NCBI GenBank assembly: GCA_964544145.1
Contig: CAZJAT010000001.1
Location: forward strand, 1-64,000
Origin: CAZJAT01 sp964544145
GTDB taxonomy: Bacteria; Hydrothermota; 32-111
Direction: 5' to 3'
Length of the DNA stretch: 64,000 nt
Positions 45,458 through 55,554 of the stretch are shown in pieces; position 1 is the first letter of the stretch, and each line of letters begins with the position of its first letter. The notes under the pieces were generated by a model. It had not been told where the DNA came from, searched no databases, and saw only the letters and a list, made by a program, of their open reading frames with translations. The position numbers and the translations under genes are program-made.

Positions 45458-46444
45458 TCAGAAATATCTTAATTTGAAAAGTATTTTTATTAAAAACATT
45501 CTATATCTATTGATGGGATTGTTCAGATAACTCTCCCATCTATTGCATACAGTTCTGTATATCTCATGACCTGTCATTTTGTACATGATCTTGAGCTGTA
45601 CAATATGAAGCTTATGATAGAAAAGTGACGCAAGCATTGGAATCTTTGTACTATATTGTTCATATAATGACCAATAACCATTATCATATTTATCCAAATT
45701 ATTACGCAATGTCTGTTCAAATCGTTCATACCATTCCCGTGATTCAGGATTCCCTGTCAAAATCATAAAATCGTAAACAGACCAGATTGCCCATATAAAG
45801 CCATTCAGTATATGATGCGGCGGTGTCAATGTCTCCTCAATCCAGAATAAATCATTTTCTTTAAGCATTACTCCGCCCTCTTTTATAGGACTGATAATCG
45901 ATTTGAACAATTGATTACATATGATTGAATATTTTTCTTTTCCGGTTTCATTGTATAATCGCAAAAATAATGATAAAGCACTGCCCTGAGCAAGACCTGA
46001 TGGCCATGGTGCCTTCAGTATGCCATTATATTCCCAATCAAAATTCGCATAGAATAAGAATATCCCGTTCTTCTCAATAAGGTTCTTCTCCAGCCAATCT
46101 GCCTGTATAATACATTTATCCATAAATGACTTATCCCCTGTAATCTTGAACCTGTTATAGCATGCCAGACCATACTGTGCTATAGCAATAGGATAATACT
46201 GGACACCTATAGACCCTCTGTAATCAAGCAGAATTACTCCTTTTTCGTCAAATAAACCATTATAATCTGCCTTATAATCAAATAATTGAAAATACTGCCC
46301 TATTACCTTATAATCCGCATTATCATTGACTTTTGGTTCACCATGCCAGAATGTGAGCTGACTGGTATCTTTTTTAATATATGCAGATATAATCCTGTTG
46401 AAATAAGTGATTCTGTTCATATTTGCAATACTACAATATAACAT
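45458..46444 (-). CDS. D-glucuronyl C5-epimerase-like protein
   Basis: A 328-aa alpha-barrel protein. WPSGLAQGSALSLFLRLY near residue 165, HHILNGFIWAIWSVYDF near 208 and GYWSLYEQYS near 250 are signatures of the GLCE C-terminal domain, which converts glucuronate to iduronate in glycans. There is no signal peptide, so it may act on a cytoplasmic lipid-linked intermediate. Starts at 46444 or 46420 (MNRITYF) are both possible; neither has an SD. Context with rmlAB and the fused oxidoreductase supports a role in a uronate-containing polysaccharide. Confidence 0.85.
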   Translation of the reverse strand: MLYCSIANMNRITYFNRIISAYIKKDTSQLTFWHGEPKVNDNADYKVIGQYFQLFDYKADYNGLFDEKGVILLDYRGSIGVQYYPIAIAQYGLACYNRFKITGDKSFMDKCIIQADWLEKNLIEKNGIFLFYANFDWEYNGILKAPWPSGLAQGSALSLFLRLYNETGKEKYSIICNQLFKSIISPIKEGGVMLKENDLFWIEETLTPPHHILNGFIWAIWSVYDFMILTGNPESREWYERFEQTLRNNLDKYDNGYWSLYEQYSTKIPMLASLFYHKLHIVQLKIMYKMTGHEIYRTVCNRWESYLNNPINRYRMFLIKILFKLRYF

Positions 46445-46516
46445 ATATTAAATCAATATTAACGTATATACGATTATTTGCTGTGTTGAATAATTCAGAT
46501 ATCTATGTAAATGCTA

Positions 46517-47383
46517 TTATTCATGAATAATCCGCTTCAGGTATTCGCTGTATGGACATTCAGGATAGGACTCAATAATGCTGTTCAATTGATTTTCATC
46601 AATAAAATGAACTCTATATGCAATCTCTTCTATACATCCAATTTTCAGTGCCTGCCTTTTCTCTATTGTCTCAATAAAATTGCTTGCATCCATTAGTGAT
46701 GATGGAGTTCCCGTATCAAGCCATGCGAATCCCCTGCCCAGCATATCTGCCTTCAGTTTTTTCATTTTCAGGTATTCACGGTTTACATCCGTTATTTCCA
46801 GCTCACCTCGTTTTGAATATGATAGGCCTTTTGCAATCTCTGAACACTGGCAATTGTATATATAAAGACCAGGTACAGCATAATTTGATACATGTTCAGA
46901 CGGTTTTTCAATAATATCAATGGGATTCTTATTTTTATCATATTTAATAACACCATAACGTTCAGGATCTGAAACATAATATCCGAATATTGTTGCACCA
47001 TCATTTTCATCTATAGCAAGTCTCAGAAAATCATAAGAACCGTAGAATATGTTGTCTCCCAGAATCAGTACTACCTGATCATCCCCAATAAATTCCTCAC
47101 CGATTATCAATGCTTCTGCAATACCTCCGGCTTTTTCCTGAACCGCATAATCAATATTTATCCCTAGTTTTGTTCCATCACCTAACAGCTTTTTCAATAT
47201 AGGCAATGTGCTCTCATCGGATATAATAAGAATATCTCTTATATGACCAAGCATAAGCGTAGATAGAGGATAATAAATCATTGGTTTATCATAAATCATA
47301 ATAAGCTGTTTGGAATATATTGATGAAACAGGAAACATTCTGCTGCCATTTCCTCCGGCTAGAATAATACCTTTTGTTTTCAT
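46517..47383 (-). CDS. rmlA: Glucose-1-phosphate thymidylyltransferase
   Basis: Makes dTDP-glucose. The 288-aa protein opens GIILAGGNGSRMFPVSSIYSKQL, and has YAVQEKAGGIAEALIIGEEFI, ILGDNIFYG, IIEKPSEHVSNYAVPGLYIY and GRGFAWLDTGTPSSL, all typical of RmlA. AAAGGA lies 7 nt before the ATG; it abuts rmlB (1-nt overlap). rmlC and rmlD are not adjacent, so the end product need not be rhamnose. Confidence 0.96.
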   Translation of the reverse strand: MKTKGIILAGGNGSRMFPVSSIYSKQLIMIYDKPMIYYPLSTLMLGHIRDILIISDESTLPILKKLLGDGTKLGINIDYAVQEKAGGIAEALIIGEEFIGDDQVVLILGDNIFYGSYDFLRLAIDENDGATIFGYYVSDPERYGVIKYDKNKNPIDIIEKPSEHVSNYAVPGLYIYNCQCSEIAKGLSYSKRGELEITDVNREYLKMKKLKADMLGRGFAWLDTGTPSSLMDASNFIETIEKRQALKIGCIEEIAYRVHFIDENQLNSIIESYPECPYSEYLKRIIHE

Positions 47384-48411
47384 TATTTATCCTTTAGTGA
47401 GTAGTTTTTCTCATAATAAGCCATATATTCTCCACTCATACACTGCTCCATCCATTGTAAGTTATTCATATACCATTCAATGGTTTGTCTTATGCCTCTA
47501 TCAAATGACATAGATGCAGAAAAACCGATTGCTTCCTTTATCTCCTCAATGTCCACAGCATAATGCCTATCATGCCCCCTCCTATCAGCAATGAATTCCA
47601 TTAATGATTCATCCCTGTTCATTATACCGAGTATATATTCAATCAGTTCAATATTATTCATTTCATTATTTGCTCCAATATTATATACATGTCCGTCTAT
47701 ACCGTTTTCCATGACCTGCAGAACTGCTTCATTATGGTCATCAACATAAATCCAATCTCTTATATGCTTTCCATCACCATAAACAGGAATAGACTCATTT
47801 CTTAATGCTTTATATATAACCAGAGGAATAAGTTTTTCAGGGAATTGATATGGACCATAATTATTGGAGCAGCGTGTAATAATTACAGGCATATCATATG
47901 TTCGTCTATAGGATAATGCAAGCATATCAGCAGAAGCTTTTGTAGCAGAATAAGGACTAGACGGTTTTAAAGGTGTATTAACAGTGAATTTTCTGATATT
48001 TAAATCACTAAGGTCACCATACACTTCATCAGTTGATATTTGAATAAACCGTTTTACTTGAAATTCCATTGCTGCATCAAGCAATACTCTGGTTCCATTT
48101 ATATTTGTCACAATAAAATCCGTTGAACCGATGATAGAACGGTCGACATGTGTCTCTGCGGCAAAATTGATGATAACATCCGGTTTATAGGTATTGACTG
48201 CTTTCTTCACCATTATAGGGTCACAAATATCTGCTTTTATGAACCTGTAATTCTTCCTGCCTTCAATATCTTTCAGATTACTCAGATTACCGGCATATGT
48301 TAATTTATCATAATTAATTATTTCATAATCTCTGTCAATAATATTTCTGATAAAATTACTGCCAATAAAACCGGCGCCGCCTGTTATCATTATTGTTGAA
48401 TATTTTCCCAT
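47383..48411 (-). CDS. rmlB: dTDP-glucose 4,6-dehydratase
   Basis: Converts dTDP-glucose to dTDP-4-keto-6-deoxyglucose. Motifs are MITGGAGFIGSNFIRN, FAAETHVDRSI, ISTDEVYGDL, the Y-x3-K dyad in PYSATKASADML, and NNYGPYQFPEKLIPL. The longest frame begins at a GTG (48432); ATG 48411 is preferred because a TATAAT box ends 6 nt before it, and ATG 48390 (ITGGAGF) would shorten the first strand. No SD is present. It is divergent from the cyclase gene. Confidence 0.95.
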   Translation of the reverse strand: MGKYSTIMITGGAGFIGSNFIRNIIDRDYEIINYDKLTYAGNLSNLKDIEGRKNYRFIKADICDPIMVKKAVNTYKPDVIINFAAETHVDRSIIGSTDFIVTNINGTRVLLDAAMEFQVKRFIQISTDEVYGDLSDLNIRKFTVNTPLKPSSPYSATKASADMLALSYRRTYDMPVIITRCSNNYGPYQFPEKLIPLVIYKALRNESIPVYGDGKHIRDWIYVDDHNEAVLQVMENGIDGHVYNIGANNEMNNIELIEYILGIMNRDESLMEFIADRRGHDRHYAVDIEEIKEAIGFSASMSFDRGIRQTIEWYMNNLQWMEQCMSGEYMAYYEKNYSLKDK

Positions 48412-48417
48412 ATTTTC

Positions 48418-48445
48418 ATTATATATATACACTATTTTCAGTCAA
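48418..48445 (-). promoter_or_regulatory. Promoter of rmlB, 6 nt upstream of ATG (predicted leaderless)
   Basis: On the minus strand TTGACT (48440-48445), a 16-nt spacer and TATAAT (48418-48423) are followed by GAAAAT and the ATG at 48411. The start point of transcription should coincide with the start codon. Confidence 0.72.
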
Positions 48446-48503
48446 CAATAATCTCCATATAATTAAGCATAACTATTAAATAATATTATATTTTAAACTC
48501 CCT

Positions 48504-48531
48504 TTGACAATTAATATATTGTATATATAAT
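48504..48531 (+). promoter_or_regulatory. Consensus promoter 6 nt upstream of ATG (predicted leaderless)
   Basis: A perfect TTGACA (48504-48509), a 16-nt spacer and a perfect TATAAT (48526-48531) are followed by TATGCT and the ATG at 48538. There is no room for an SD in the transcript. Confidence 0.8.
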
Positions 48532-48537
48532 TATGCT

Positions 48538-51500
48538 ATGAATATCAATGCTAATCTGATACCTGAATTTATTGCAGACAAATTCAAAGAACATAAATTT
48601 AAAGGCACAATTAAAGGAACAGTTCTATTTTGTGATATTTCAGGATTCACCATTCTGACAGAAACACTTTTTGTTGCAGGTAAATCTGGAGCAGAACAAT
48701 TATCTGATATTATGACAGGATTGTTTTCATTTATGTCGGATTCCGTATATCATAATCACGGTTTTATTGCAAACTTTGCAGGAGATGCATTTACAGCAAT
48801 TTTTCCAGATGATAACGGCTTGAATGCATGTTTCACAGCTGAATATATAAGACGATTTTTTCCGAAATCCATTGATCTTCACAATGAAGAGTTTCCTATA
48901 GCTGTTAAATCGGGTATAAGCTTTGGTGATATAGAATGGTATATATTCGGTAATTCCCCTTATTCCTATGTATTCAAAGGAAAACCTGTTAATAATGCGG
49001 CAAAAAATGAACATAAGGCCGATGCTGACACAATTATTATTGATAGTTCCGTTTTACAGACAGCAGAGCAAAATGGTTTTGTGATCAATGAGGGGAATGA
49101 TATTATTTCAATTGCCGACTATAATGGAGATATTGAAGTCATCACACCTGTAAAGGAAATAATAAGCAATGAGCTGCAGTCAAAATTTCTGCACAAAGAT
49201 ATAATTGATAAGATAAATTCACCTGAGATAAGAAATATTCTTCCCGTATTTGTATCATTCAAAGACAATACAACTTTCAGCAATGAACACTATATTAACA
49301 GTATCAGAGAAATTGCGCGAAAATACGGAGGCTATTTCAATTTGCTTGATTATGGTGACAAGGGAAATATTATATTCATTCTGTTCGGCGCACCGCTCAC
49401 TCATGAGGGCATTACAATACATGCAGTTGATTCGCTTAATGAAATCCGGAAATTATTCGGCAGTAGTATAAAGGCAGGAATCACCCACGGACGGGCATAT
49501 ACAGGTTATATAGGTTCCGAATACAGAGGCACATATACTGCGATAGGCGATAAAGTTAATATTGCAGCCCGTTTTATGCAAAATGCTGATTGGGGGAGCA
49601 TTTGGATTTCAGAGGATATTGGAAGAACCATTTCCACTGTTTATATGATTGAATATATGGGCAATATGGAATTCAAGGGAAAATCGGCAAATATTCATTT
49701 CTACAAATTACTGGAACCTGTTTCGAGAACTGTTGAATTTAATTATGAAAATATATTTGTCGGAAGAGAAGCCGAATTGAATAAATTAAGAAAAATGTTC
49801 AATAACCTTGTTAATAATAATATAAAGAATATTGCATATATAAATGGGGATGCAGGTATAGGTAAAACAAGACTTTTCTATGAAGCACAGAAAGAGTGTA
49901 TTTCTCATTGTCATACAGTGTACATTAAATGTGATGAGGTATTGAGAAAAAGTCTTAATCCGATTGAGTATTTCTTTACCAATATATTCAATATTCAGCA
50001 ATCAAATAATTCTTCATATAAAACTTTTTCAGATGCATTCCATAGTTTTATCGATTCTATTGATGATTCTTCAGATTTATCAGAGTCATTGAAGGCACAG
50101 CTCAGAGATAATATGCATATTATCTCTGGATTTCTGAATATTGAAAATAATGAAGCTTATTATAATCTTGATGCAAAGGCGCGCTTTGATAACATAGTAC
50201 TTACATTCTCCAATACAATATCATTAATGTCATTAATGAAACCTATAATTCTTGTTATGGATGATATTCAGTGGCTTGATGAGGATACATCTTCAATACT
50301 TAATAAATTTATTACTCAAATAAGTAATTATCCGGTCAGCATTGTATTCTTAAGCAGAGATGCATTAGAAATGTCCAATATAGAAGAAACACTGAATAAT
50401 TTTTCCATTATTAATATGAATTTAGAATCACTGAATGATGATGACACTGAAATATTGATTGAAAAAGAACTTCCATATCCCCCAAACAGAGATTTACTTA
50501 TGCTCATTAAATCAAAAACTGAAGGTAATCCTTTCTATATAGAACAAATATGTCTCTTTTTAATGGAAAAGGATTTTATCTCATTTAGGGATAATGTCAG
50601 TGTTCTGCGTAATGCGGATATAGACCTGCCGCAGGGAATATCAGGGGTAATTATATCACGTATTGACAGTTTGTCGCATAATCTGAAAGAGACTATTCAC
50701 CATGCATCAGTATTGGGTCGGAATTTCAATAAAAACATACTCTCCAGAATGCTTAGGCAGAGTATTGATGCTTCATTATTAGAAGGACAGAATGAAAAGA
50801 TTTGGAACTCACTTTCATCAATTCAATATATATTCAGACACACACTTATCAGAGACACAGCATATGAAATGCAATTGGAAAAACGTTTGAAGGATATTCA
50901 TGCACTTGCAGCAGATATCATGGAAGATGATTATGGAAATGATGAGCATTTTTATTCAGATCTTTCATACCATTATTTTAAGGCCGGCAATAATGATAAA
51001 ATGCTTCCTTATACAGAAAAAGCTATTAAATATGCAATAGAGAATTACAGGAATGAAGAAGCCCTTGTACTTATAAGAAGATACATTGATACAACAACCG
51101 ATATTGATAAGAAGATGAGAATGATAATGAAAATTGGCGAGGTCTATGAAGTGCAGGCAAAATGGAAGGAAGCAATCGAACTTTACAGAGCACCATTGGA
51201 TTACTTCCAAAATAGAGACCCTCTGTTATATGCTGATTGCCTCAATCGTACAGGCTTTATAAAACACCGTCTTGGTGAACATGAGGAAGCAATTAAAATA
51301 CATAATACAACACTTATTATGTACGAGGAATTAGACTATCATGTGGGTATTGCAGGTTCCATAAATAATATTGCTATAGCATATATGGCATTAAATGAAA
51401 GCAAAAAAGCAATGAAATATCTCATCAGGACACTGGACTTTCTTAAGGATAGAATGGAAACAAAAGAACTTAAAAAGATATATATGTATGCTGAGAATAA

Positions 51501-52434
51501 TCTTGGATTACTGAATCTGAGATTGGGAAACATAGATACTGCTGAAGAAAACTTCAATGAAAGCATAGCAATATCAGATATGATACATGAAAAACGAAGT
51601 ATTGCTTATCTTAATCTCGGGAATGTAATGTATTTGAAAAACCGCATAGATGATGCTGAAAAGCAGTATAATCTTGCAATGAAAAACGCAATAGCAGTTG
51701 GAGACCGTCATGTTGCACGGGTACTGATGAACAATATTGGCAGTATATACACTATGAAGCATGAATATGAAAAAGCACAAAAACAATATTTAGATGCACT
51801 TAAAATAGCCGAGGAATTAGGCGACAGGGACGGTATGAGGGTATTGAATAACAATCTGGGCGATATTGCCATGTATTTGGGTAAATTTGACATTGCAATG
51901 GATTATTTTAAGATTGCATTAAACATTGCAGTCGATACAGGTGATATCAGAGCACAGGGTTCTGTTAATGGATGCATAGGTATACTGGAATTCTGGAACG
52001 GAAACTATATCATTGCAGAAGAAAAAATAAGTAAAGCGATAAAATTGACAAGAGAAAGCAATCACCTATCATATACATTGCAGTTTATCTATTATATGAT
52101 TCTTATTCAACTGAAAATGAATAATAATGAATATGCTCAAAAACTCTTTGAAGAATTCAATAGCATACCGGATAAATTTCTCAATATTAATGAAAAATGG
52201 TATAGACCATTTATTGAGGCTAAACTGGAATCATTGATAAATAAGGATAATGCTGTTAAAATTTATTCAGATATAATCTTGCAATATAAAGGAATGGAAG
52301 CCGAAGCCCGTTCTTTAAAGGAACTATTCTTCATTACAGGGAATGATGAATATAGAATTAAATATATCAAAGCATTCACTGATTTGCATAACAAAGACCC
52401 ACGCTTTGATTATTTACTTGAGATGAACGATTAA
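48538..52434 (+). CDS. Class III nucleotidyl cyclase - AAA ATPase - TPR protein (soluble-adenylyl-cyclase-like)
   Basis: A 1298-aa cytoplasmic signalling protein. Cyclase domain C1 (about 20-190) keeps the metal aspartates in FCDISGFT (D34) and FAGDAFTAIF, but has VNNAAK instead of the N-x3-R motif. C2 (about 235-400) lacks the first aspartate (VFVSFKDN) yet keeps GTYTAIGDKVNIAARF, so C1 and C2 together would complete one active site, as in soluble adenylyl cyclase. Then come an AAA/NTPase (Walker A GDAGIGKTRL near 437; Walker B VMDDIQWLDE near 571) and about ten TPR repeats from roughly 830. Substrate (ATP or GTP) is unproven. Monocistronic. Confidence 0.88.
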   Translation: MNINANLIPEFIADKFKEHKFKGTIKGTVLFCDISGFTILTETLFVAGKSGAEQLSDIMTGLFSFMSDSVYHNHGFIANFAGDAFTAIFPDDNGLNACFTAEYIRRFFPKSIDLHNEEFPIAVKSGISFGDIEWYIFGNSPYSYVFKGKPVNNAAKNEHKADADTIIIDSSVLQTAEQNGFVINEGNDIISIADYNGDIEVITPVKEIISNELQSKFLHKDIIDKINSPEIRNILPVFVSFKDNTTFSNEHYINSIREIARKYGGYFNLLDYGDKGNIIFILFGAPLTHEGITIHAVDSLNEIRKLFGSSIKAGITHGRAYTGYIGSEYRGTYTAIGDKVNIAARFMQNADWGSIWISEDIGRTISTVYMIEYMGNMEFKGKSANIHFYKLLEPVSRTVEFNYENIFVGREAELNKLRKMFNNLVNNNIKNIAYINGDAGIGKTRLFYEAQKECISHCHTVYIKCDEVLRKSLNPIEYFFTNIFNIQQSNNSSYKTFSDAFHSFIDSIDDSSDLSESLKAQLRDNMHIISGFLNIENNEAYYNLDAKARFDNIVLTFSNTISLMSLMKPIILVMDDIQWLDEDTSSILNKFITQISNYPVSIVFLSRDALEMSNIEETLNNFSIINMNLESLNDDDTEILIEKELPYPPNRDLLMLIKSKTEGNPFYIEQICLFLMEKDFISFRDNVSVLRNADIDLPQGISGVIISRIDSLSHNLKETIHHASVLGRNFNKNILSRMLRQSIDASLLEGQNEKIWNSLSSIQYIFRHTLIRDTAYEMQLEKRLKDIHALAADIMEDDYGNDEHFYSDLSYHYFKAGNNDKMLPYTEKAIKYAIENYRNEEALVLIRRYIDTTTDIDKKMRMIMKIGEVYEVQAKWKEAIELYRAPLDYFQNRDPLLYADCLNRTGFIKHRLGEHEEAIKIHNTTLIMYEELDYHVGIAGSINNIAIAYMALNESKKAMKYLIRTLDFLKDRMETKELKKIYMYAENNLGLLNLRLGNIDTAEENFNESIAISDMIHEKRSIAYLNLGNVMYLKNRIDDAEKQYNLAMKNAIAVGDRHVARVLMNNIGSIYTMKHEYEKAQKQYLDALKIAEELGDRDGMRVLNNNLGDIAMYLGKFDIAMDYFKIALNIAVDTGDIRAQGSVNGCIGILEFWNGNYIIAEEKISKAIKLTRESNHLSYTLQFIYYMILIQLKMNNNEYAQKLFEEFNSIPDKFLNINEKWYRPFIEAKLESLINKDNAVKIYSDIILQYKGMEAEARSLKELFFITGNDEYRIKYIKAFTDLHNKDPRFDYLLEMND

Positions 52435-52483
52435 GTTTTTTCAATTGATTTGACATTTTATTATATTTTGATATTGATTTCTT

Positions 52484-53107
52484 TCACCAGTTAACTCCTG
52501 CACTGAGTCCCCATGAGAGGTTTTCTCTTGATGTTTCTCCTGAAAATGTCAATCTCATTATTCTGTATGAAAAAGTTATTCCCCATATACTGTGAAAGTG
52601 ATAAGCAAATTTAACATCATTTATATTGTCAGGGAAATCCAGTAATGTGCCCCTTATACCCAAACCGAGAAATGGACTTATGTTTCTGCCCCACATAAAT
52701 GGTTTTATAAGAACAGCATTTCCTGAATATATACTGTATTTATCACTTAATTCATAAAAACACAGATATGATAAATCAGCATGAAAATATACTGATTGAT
52801 TCAGCAAACAGAATGGTCTGTTTATTTCACCATTCAATGCCGTACTCTGATTTATTGATATCATTGAAAATCCAGTAATATACTTACCGATTTTCTGCCT
52901 GTATCTCAATGAAGGAGCACCGCCCATAATAATAGATGATGCATACCCGGCACTCACATCTAAACTGACGGATATTTCCTTTCCTGAAAAAAGAATATCT
53001 GATGAATAAGGATAATGTACAAGTTGACCCATAGTTACAGCATAACTGACATTCGGGTCAGGTTGAAAAATAACAAAATATATTAGTATTGCATTAAATA
53101 TTCCCAT
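52484..53107 (-). CDS. Probable outer-membrane beta-barrel protein
   Basis: A 207-aa protein with an N-terminal hydrophobic segment (FNAILIYFVIFQ) and alternating strands such as ISVSLDVSAGYASSIIMGG and FLGLGIRGTLLDF, closing SRENLSWGLSAGVNW with a C-terminal aromatic residue as in small outer-membrane barrels. The family is not recognised. It starts 3 nt after the propeller lipoprotein stop, so the two are likely co-translated. Convergent with the cyclase gene; no terminator is evident in the 49-nt gap. Confidence 0.6.
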   Translation of the reverse strand: MGIFNAILIYFVIFQPDPNVSYAVTMGQLVHYPYSSDILFSGKEISVSLDVSAGYASSIIMGGAPSLRYRQKIGKYITGFSMISINQSTALNGEINRPFCLLNQSVYFHADLSYLCFYELSDKYSIYSGNAVLIKPFMWGRNISPFLGLGIRGTLLDFPDNINDVKFAYHFHSIWGITFSYRIMRLTFSGETSRENLSWGLSAGVNW

Positions 53108-53110
53108 TAT

Positions 53111-54040
53111 CTATCTCCATGCTGGAAATTCATCAGTAAACATACCACATGTCACACGTTTCTCATCACTGCCATCCGCATTCATTATGTAAATATCAAC
53201 ACTTTCATCACGTGAAGAACAAAAAGCAATATTATTACCATCAGGTGAAAAAGCTGTATACCAATTATTCCCGGATTCTGTTAGTTTTTTCTGTTCACTG
53301 CCATCCGCATTCATAATACACACATCATTTGTTCCATCATCAAATACCCTTAAAAATGCAATATGCATTCCATCAGGCGAATAATCAGGGTCATGGTCAG
53401 ATAAATTATCCGAGCTTAACTGTATTATATTTTCACCCATTGTATCCATTGTAAATATTTCATATCTTGCATCAAGGAACTCAGCAAAAGAAGAATCTGT
53501 GTATGCTCTGGTAGATTTGAATGCAATAGTTTTCCCGTCTGGAGACCAATCCGGATCATTATCAGAAGCTTCATTAAAGGTTATTCTTCTCTCAATCCCT
53601 GTGCTTATATCCATAATATATATCTCTTCATTCCCGTCTCTCCAGGAAACATAGACGATTCTCCTGTTATCAGGTGCAAAATCCGAATGTCCTTCGGCTT
53701 TCATATTATCAGTTAATTGTATCAGCTCAGTCCCATCACTCTTCATTGACCACAATTCGTAACCCTCGAAATCATAATGCGGTGCTTTCATAAAAACCAA
53801 TATGCTGTCATTATGCGATACAGAAGGCATAATCTCATCAAATTCATCAGTCTGCGTTAAATTAACTATCCCTGTCCCGTCAGCATTCATTACATATATA
53901 TCATAATTACCGGTTCTGTTTGAATCAAAATATATATGTCCATGCATTCCTGAAAGATTTTCATCCGGCAGCTTAGGAAAACTGCATGATAAAGTGAGCA
54001 GTATTGCCAGTATTAAAATGAGTTTTATTTCTTTAATCAT
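53111..54040 (-). CDS. TolB-like PD40 beta-propeller lipoprotein
   Basis: About 309 aa with a lipobox signal peptide (LTLSC). The mature part is six PD40 blades: repeated motifs such as NRTGNYDIYVMNADGTG, APDNRRIVYVSWRDGNEEI, WSPDGKTIAFKSTRA, YSPDGMHIAFLRVF and FSPDGNNIAFCSSRDES. Such propellers dock partner proteins at the inner face of the outer membrane. The frame can start at TTG 54049, but ATG 54040 is preferred. Followed closely by a barrel-like gene. Confidence 0.85.
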   Translation of the reverse strand: MIKEIKLILILAILLTLSCSFPKLPDENLSGMHGHIYFDSNRTGNYDIYVMNADGTGIVNLTQTDEFDEIMPSVSHNDSILVFMKAPHYDFEGYELWSMKSDGTELIQLTDNMKAEGHSDFAPDNRRIVYVSWRDGNEEIYIMDISTGIERRITFNEASDNDPDWSPDGKTIAFKSTRAYTDSSFAEFLDARYEIFTMDTMGENIIQLSSDNLSDHDPDYSPDGMHIAFLRVFDDGTNDVCIMNADGSEQKKLTESGNNWYTAFSPDGNNIAFCSSRDESVDIYIMNADGSDEKRVTCGMFTDEFPAWR

Positions 54041-54078
54041 AATTTTCAAATCTTTTATGCATCAATATTCCTTCTCTC

Positions 54079-55482
54079 TCAATTAATATGCTTTATAATG
54101 TTAATTTTCAACAGGTAAATAAAGTGAATACATAGAGATATTCCTAATCCTGCAATCATTGGTTCAACAGTATCTAATAAAACATTTCCAATAATATTAA
54201 TTCTCATAACATGCCATATGATGCTGAAGATTATAGATGTAATCATTTCAATAGATATAATTATATTACTTACCCTTATTCGTATAAAATATGCACTGAG
54301 AACCGGCATCAGCAGACCTGGAATACATATACTCCCTATAATATACCACAATTCAACAACAGAGGGATAATAATAAGCTAAAATCAATGCAATAACAGAT
54401 GTTATAATAACACCTATTGCTGTAAGTATTCGTATATTAGCTCTGTCTCTATTAATTCTAAGGCGCTGTATCATATCTCTGGAAAATGTGCCTGCACTTA
54501 GAAATATGAATGAATTAAGTGTTGACAATATTGTCGCAAGCATTGCAGCATAGAATATTCCTTTTATACCGGGCATTATAAGACGATTCGCCAGAAGAGG
54601 AAATGCCATTAAGGGATTTGTAATGTCAGGCAAATAAGCCCGTGCATACAGTCCGGTAAGTGTTGTTAATACATCAAAAACAAACCATAGAATAACCGAT
54701 ATTAATATTCCTTTTCTTGCTATTTCAGGTGTCTTTGCAGCATAACATCTCTGATGAAATCCCGGATCAACAAATGTCCATAGCGCAATAAGATACCACA
54801 CAATAAGGTATGATGCTGATGTCCCTCCTGTTATGCTCAAATGTGATGCAGGGAGACGGTTCAACATATCAGGAATACTGCCAAAAGATTTTACAGCAAT
54901 TATAATTACAATAGCGAAACCTATAAACATAATAAAGAATTCAAATACATCAGTGTACAGGTCAGCTTTATATCCGCCGATTATAAGATATGGTATCGTG
55001 AAAATTATACCCAAAACCATTGACCAAAATAAGGGAATATTAAATACCATGGATATTATTGTACCAAACATCAGTATATAGGGAGCAGGAGAAACAAGAA
55101 TAAAAACAAGGACCGAAGCAATCAATGCGGGAAATTTACCATAAGCAGTCTCTATTTTATCCGGTATTGTGAATAAGCCGGATACTCTGATTTTCTTAGC
55201 TAAAAGCAAAGCAAATAATATTGCGAAAATATAATAAGGCAGTCCCTGAGTAAACCAATTCATTATTCCATATCTATATGTAAACTCACCTACACCAAGA
55301 ATACCTCCATACCAAGTAGAAACTGTTGTCATAATAAATAGTAAGATACCAACCTTTCTGCCGGAGAGGAGATATGATTCACTGTCTTTTCCTTGACTTC
55401 GAGAAGCAATTAAACCAATTAATATAACACCGCCCAAGAAAGCCAGAATAATTGACATATCAAGTATATTCAAATCAGCCAT
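54079..55482 (-). CDS. Sodium:solute symporter (SSS family)
   Basis: A 467-aa transporter with about 13 helices. Family features are IIAFLGGVILIGLIASRSQGKDSESYLLSGRK-type opening (quoted only as far as SYLLSGRKVG), TTVSTWYGGILGVGEF in helix 2, LIIGGYKADLYTDVFEFFIM and DPGFHQRCYAAKTPEIARKG. It imports an organic solute with Na+; the solute (sugar, amino acid or pantothenate-like) cannot be told. Its start lacks an SD and I see no convincing promoter. Confidence 0.92.
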   Translation of the reverse strand: MADLNILDMSIILAFLGGVILIGLIASRSQGKDSESYLLSGRKVGILLFIMTTVSTWYGGILGVGEFTYRYGIMNWFTQGLPYYIFAILFALLLAKKIRVSGLFTIPDKIETAYGKFPALIASVLVFILVSPAPYILMFGTIISMVFNIPLFWSMVLGIIFTIPYLIIGGYKADLYTDVFEFFIMFIGFAIVIIIAVKSFGSIPDMLNRLPASHLSITGGTSASYLIVWYLIALWTFVDPGFHQRCYAAKTPEIARKGILISVILWFVFDVLTTLTGLYARAYLPDITNPLMAFPLLANRLIMPGIKGIFYAAMLATILSTLNSFIFLSAGTFSRDMIQRLRINRDRANIRILTAIGVIITSVIALILAYYYPSVVELWYIIGSICIPGLLMPVLSAYFIRIRVSNIIISIEMITSIIFSIIWHVMRINIIGNVLLDTVEPMIAGLGISLCIHFIYLLKINIIKHIN

Positions 55483-55554
55483 ATATTATCCATTAATGTA
55501 TAGTAATATGAATATTTTCTCATTTATCACCAAATTTATTTTTGGAATTACAGT

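Noticed and set aside
46517..48411. Complete dTDP-rhamnose operon
   Set aside because: Only rmlB and rmlA are present; rmlC and rmlD are not in the window.
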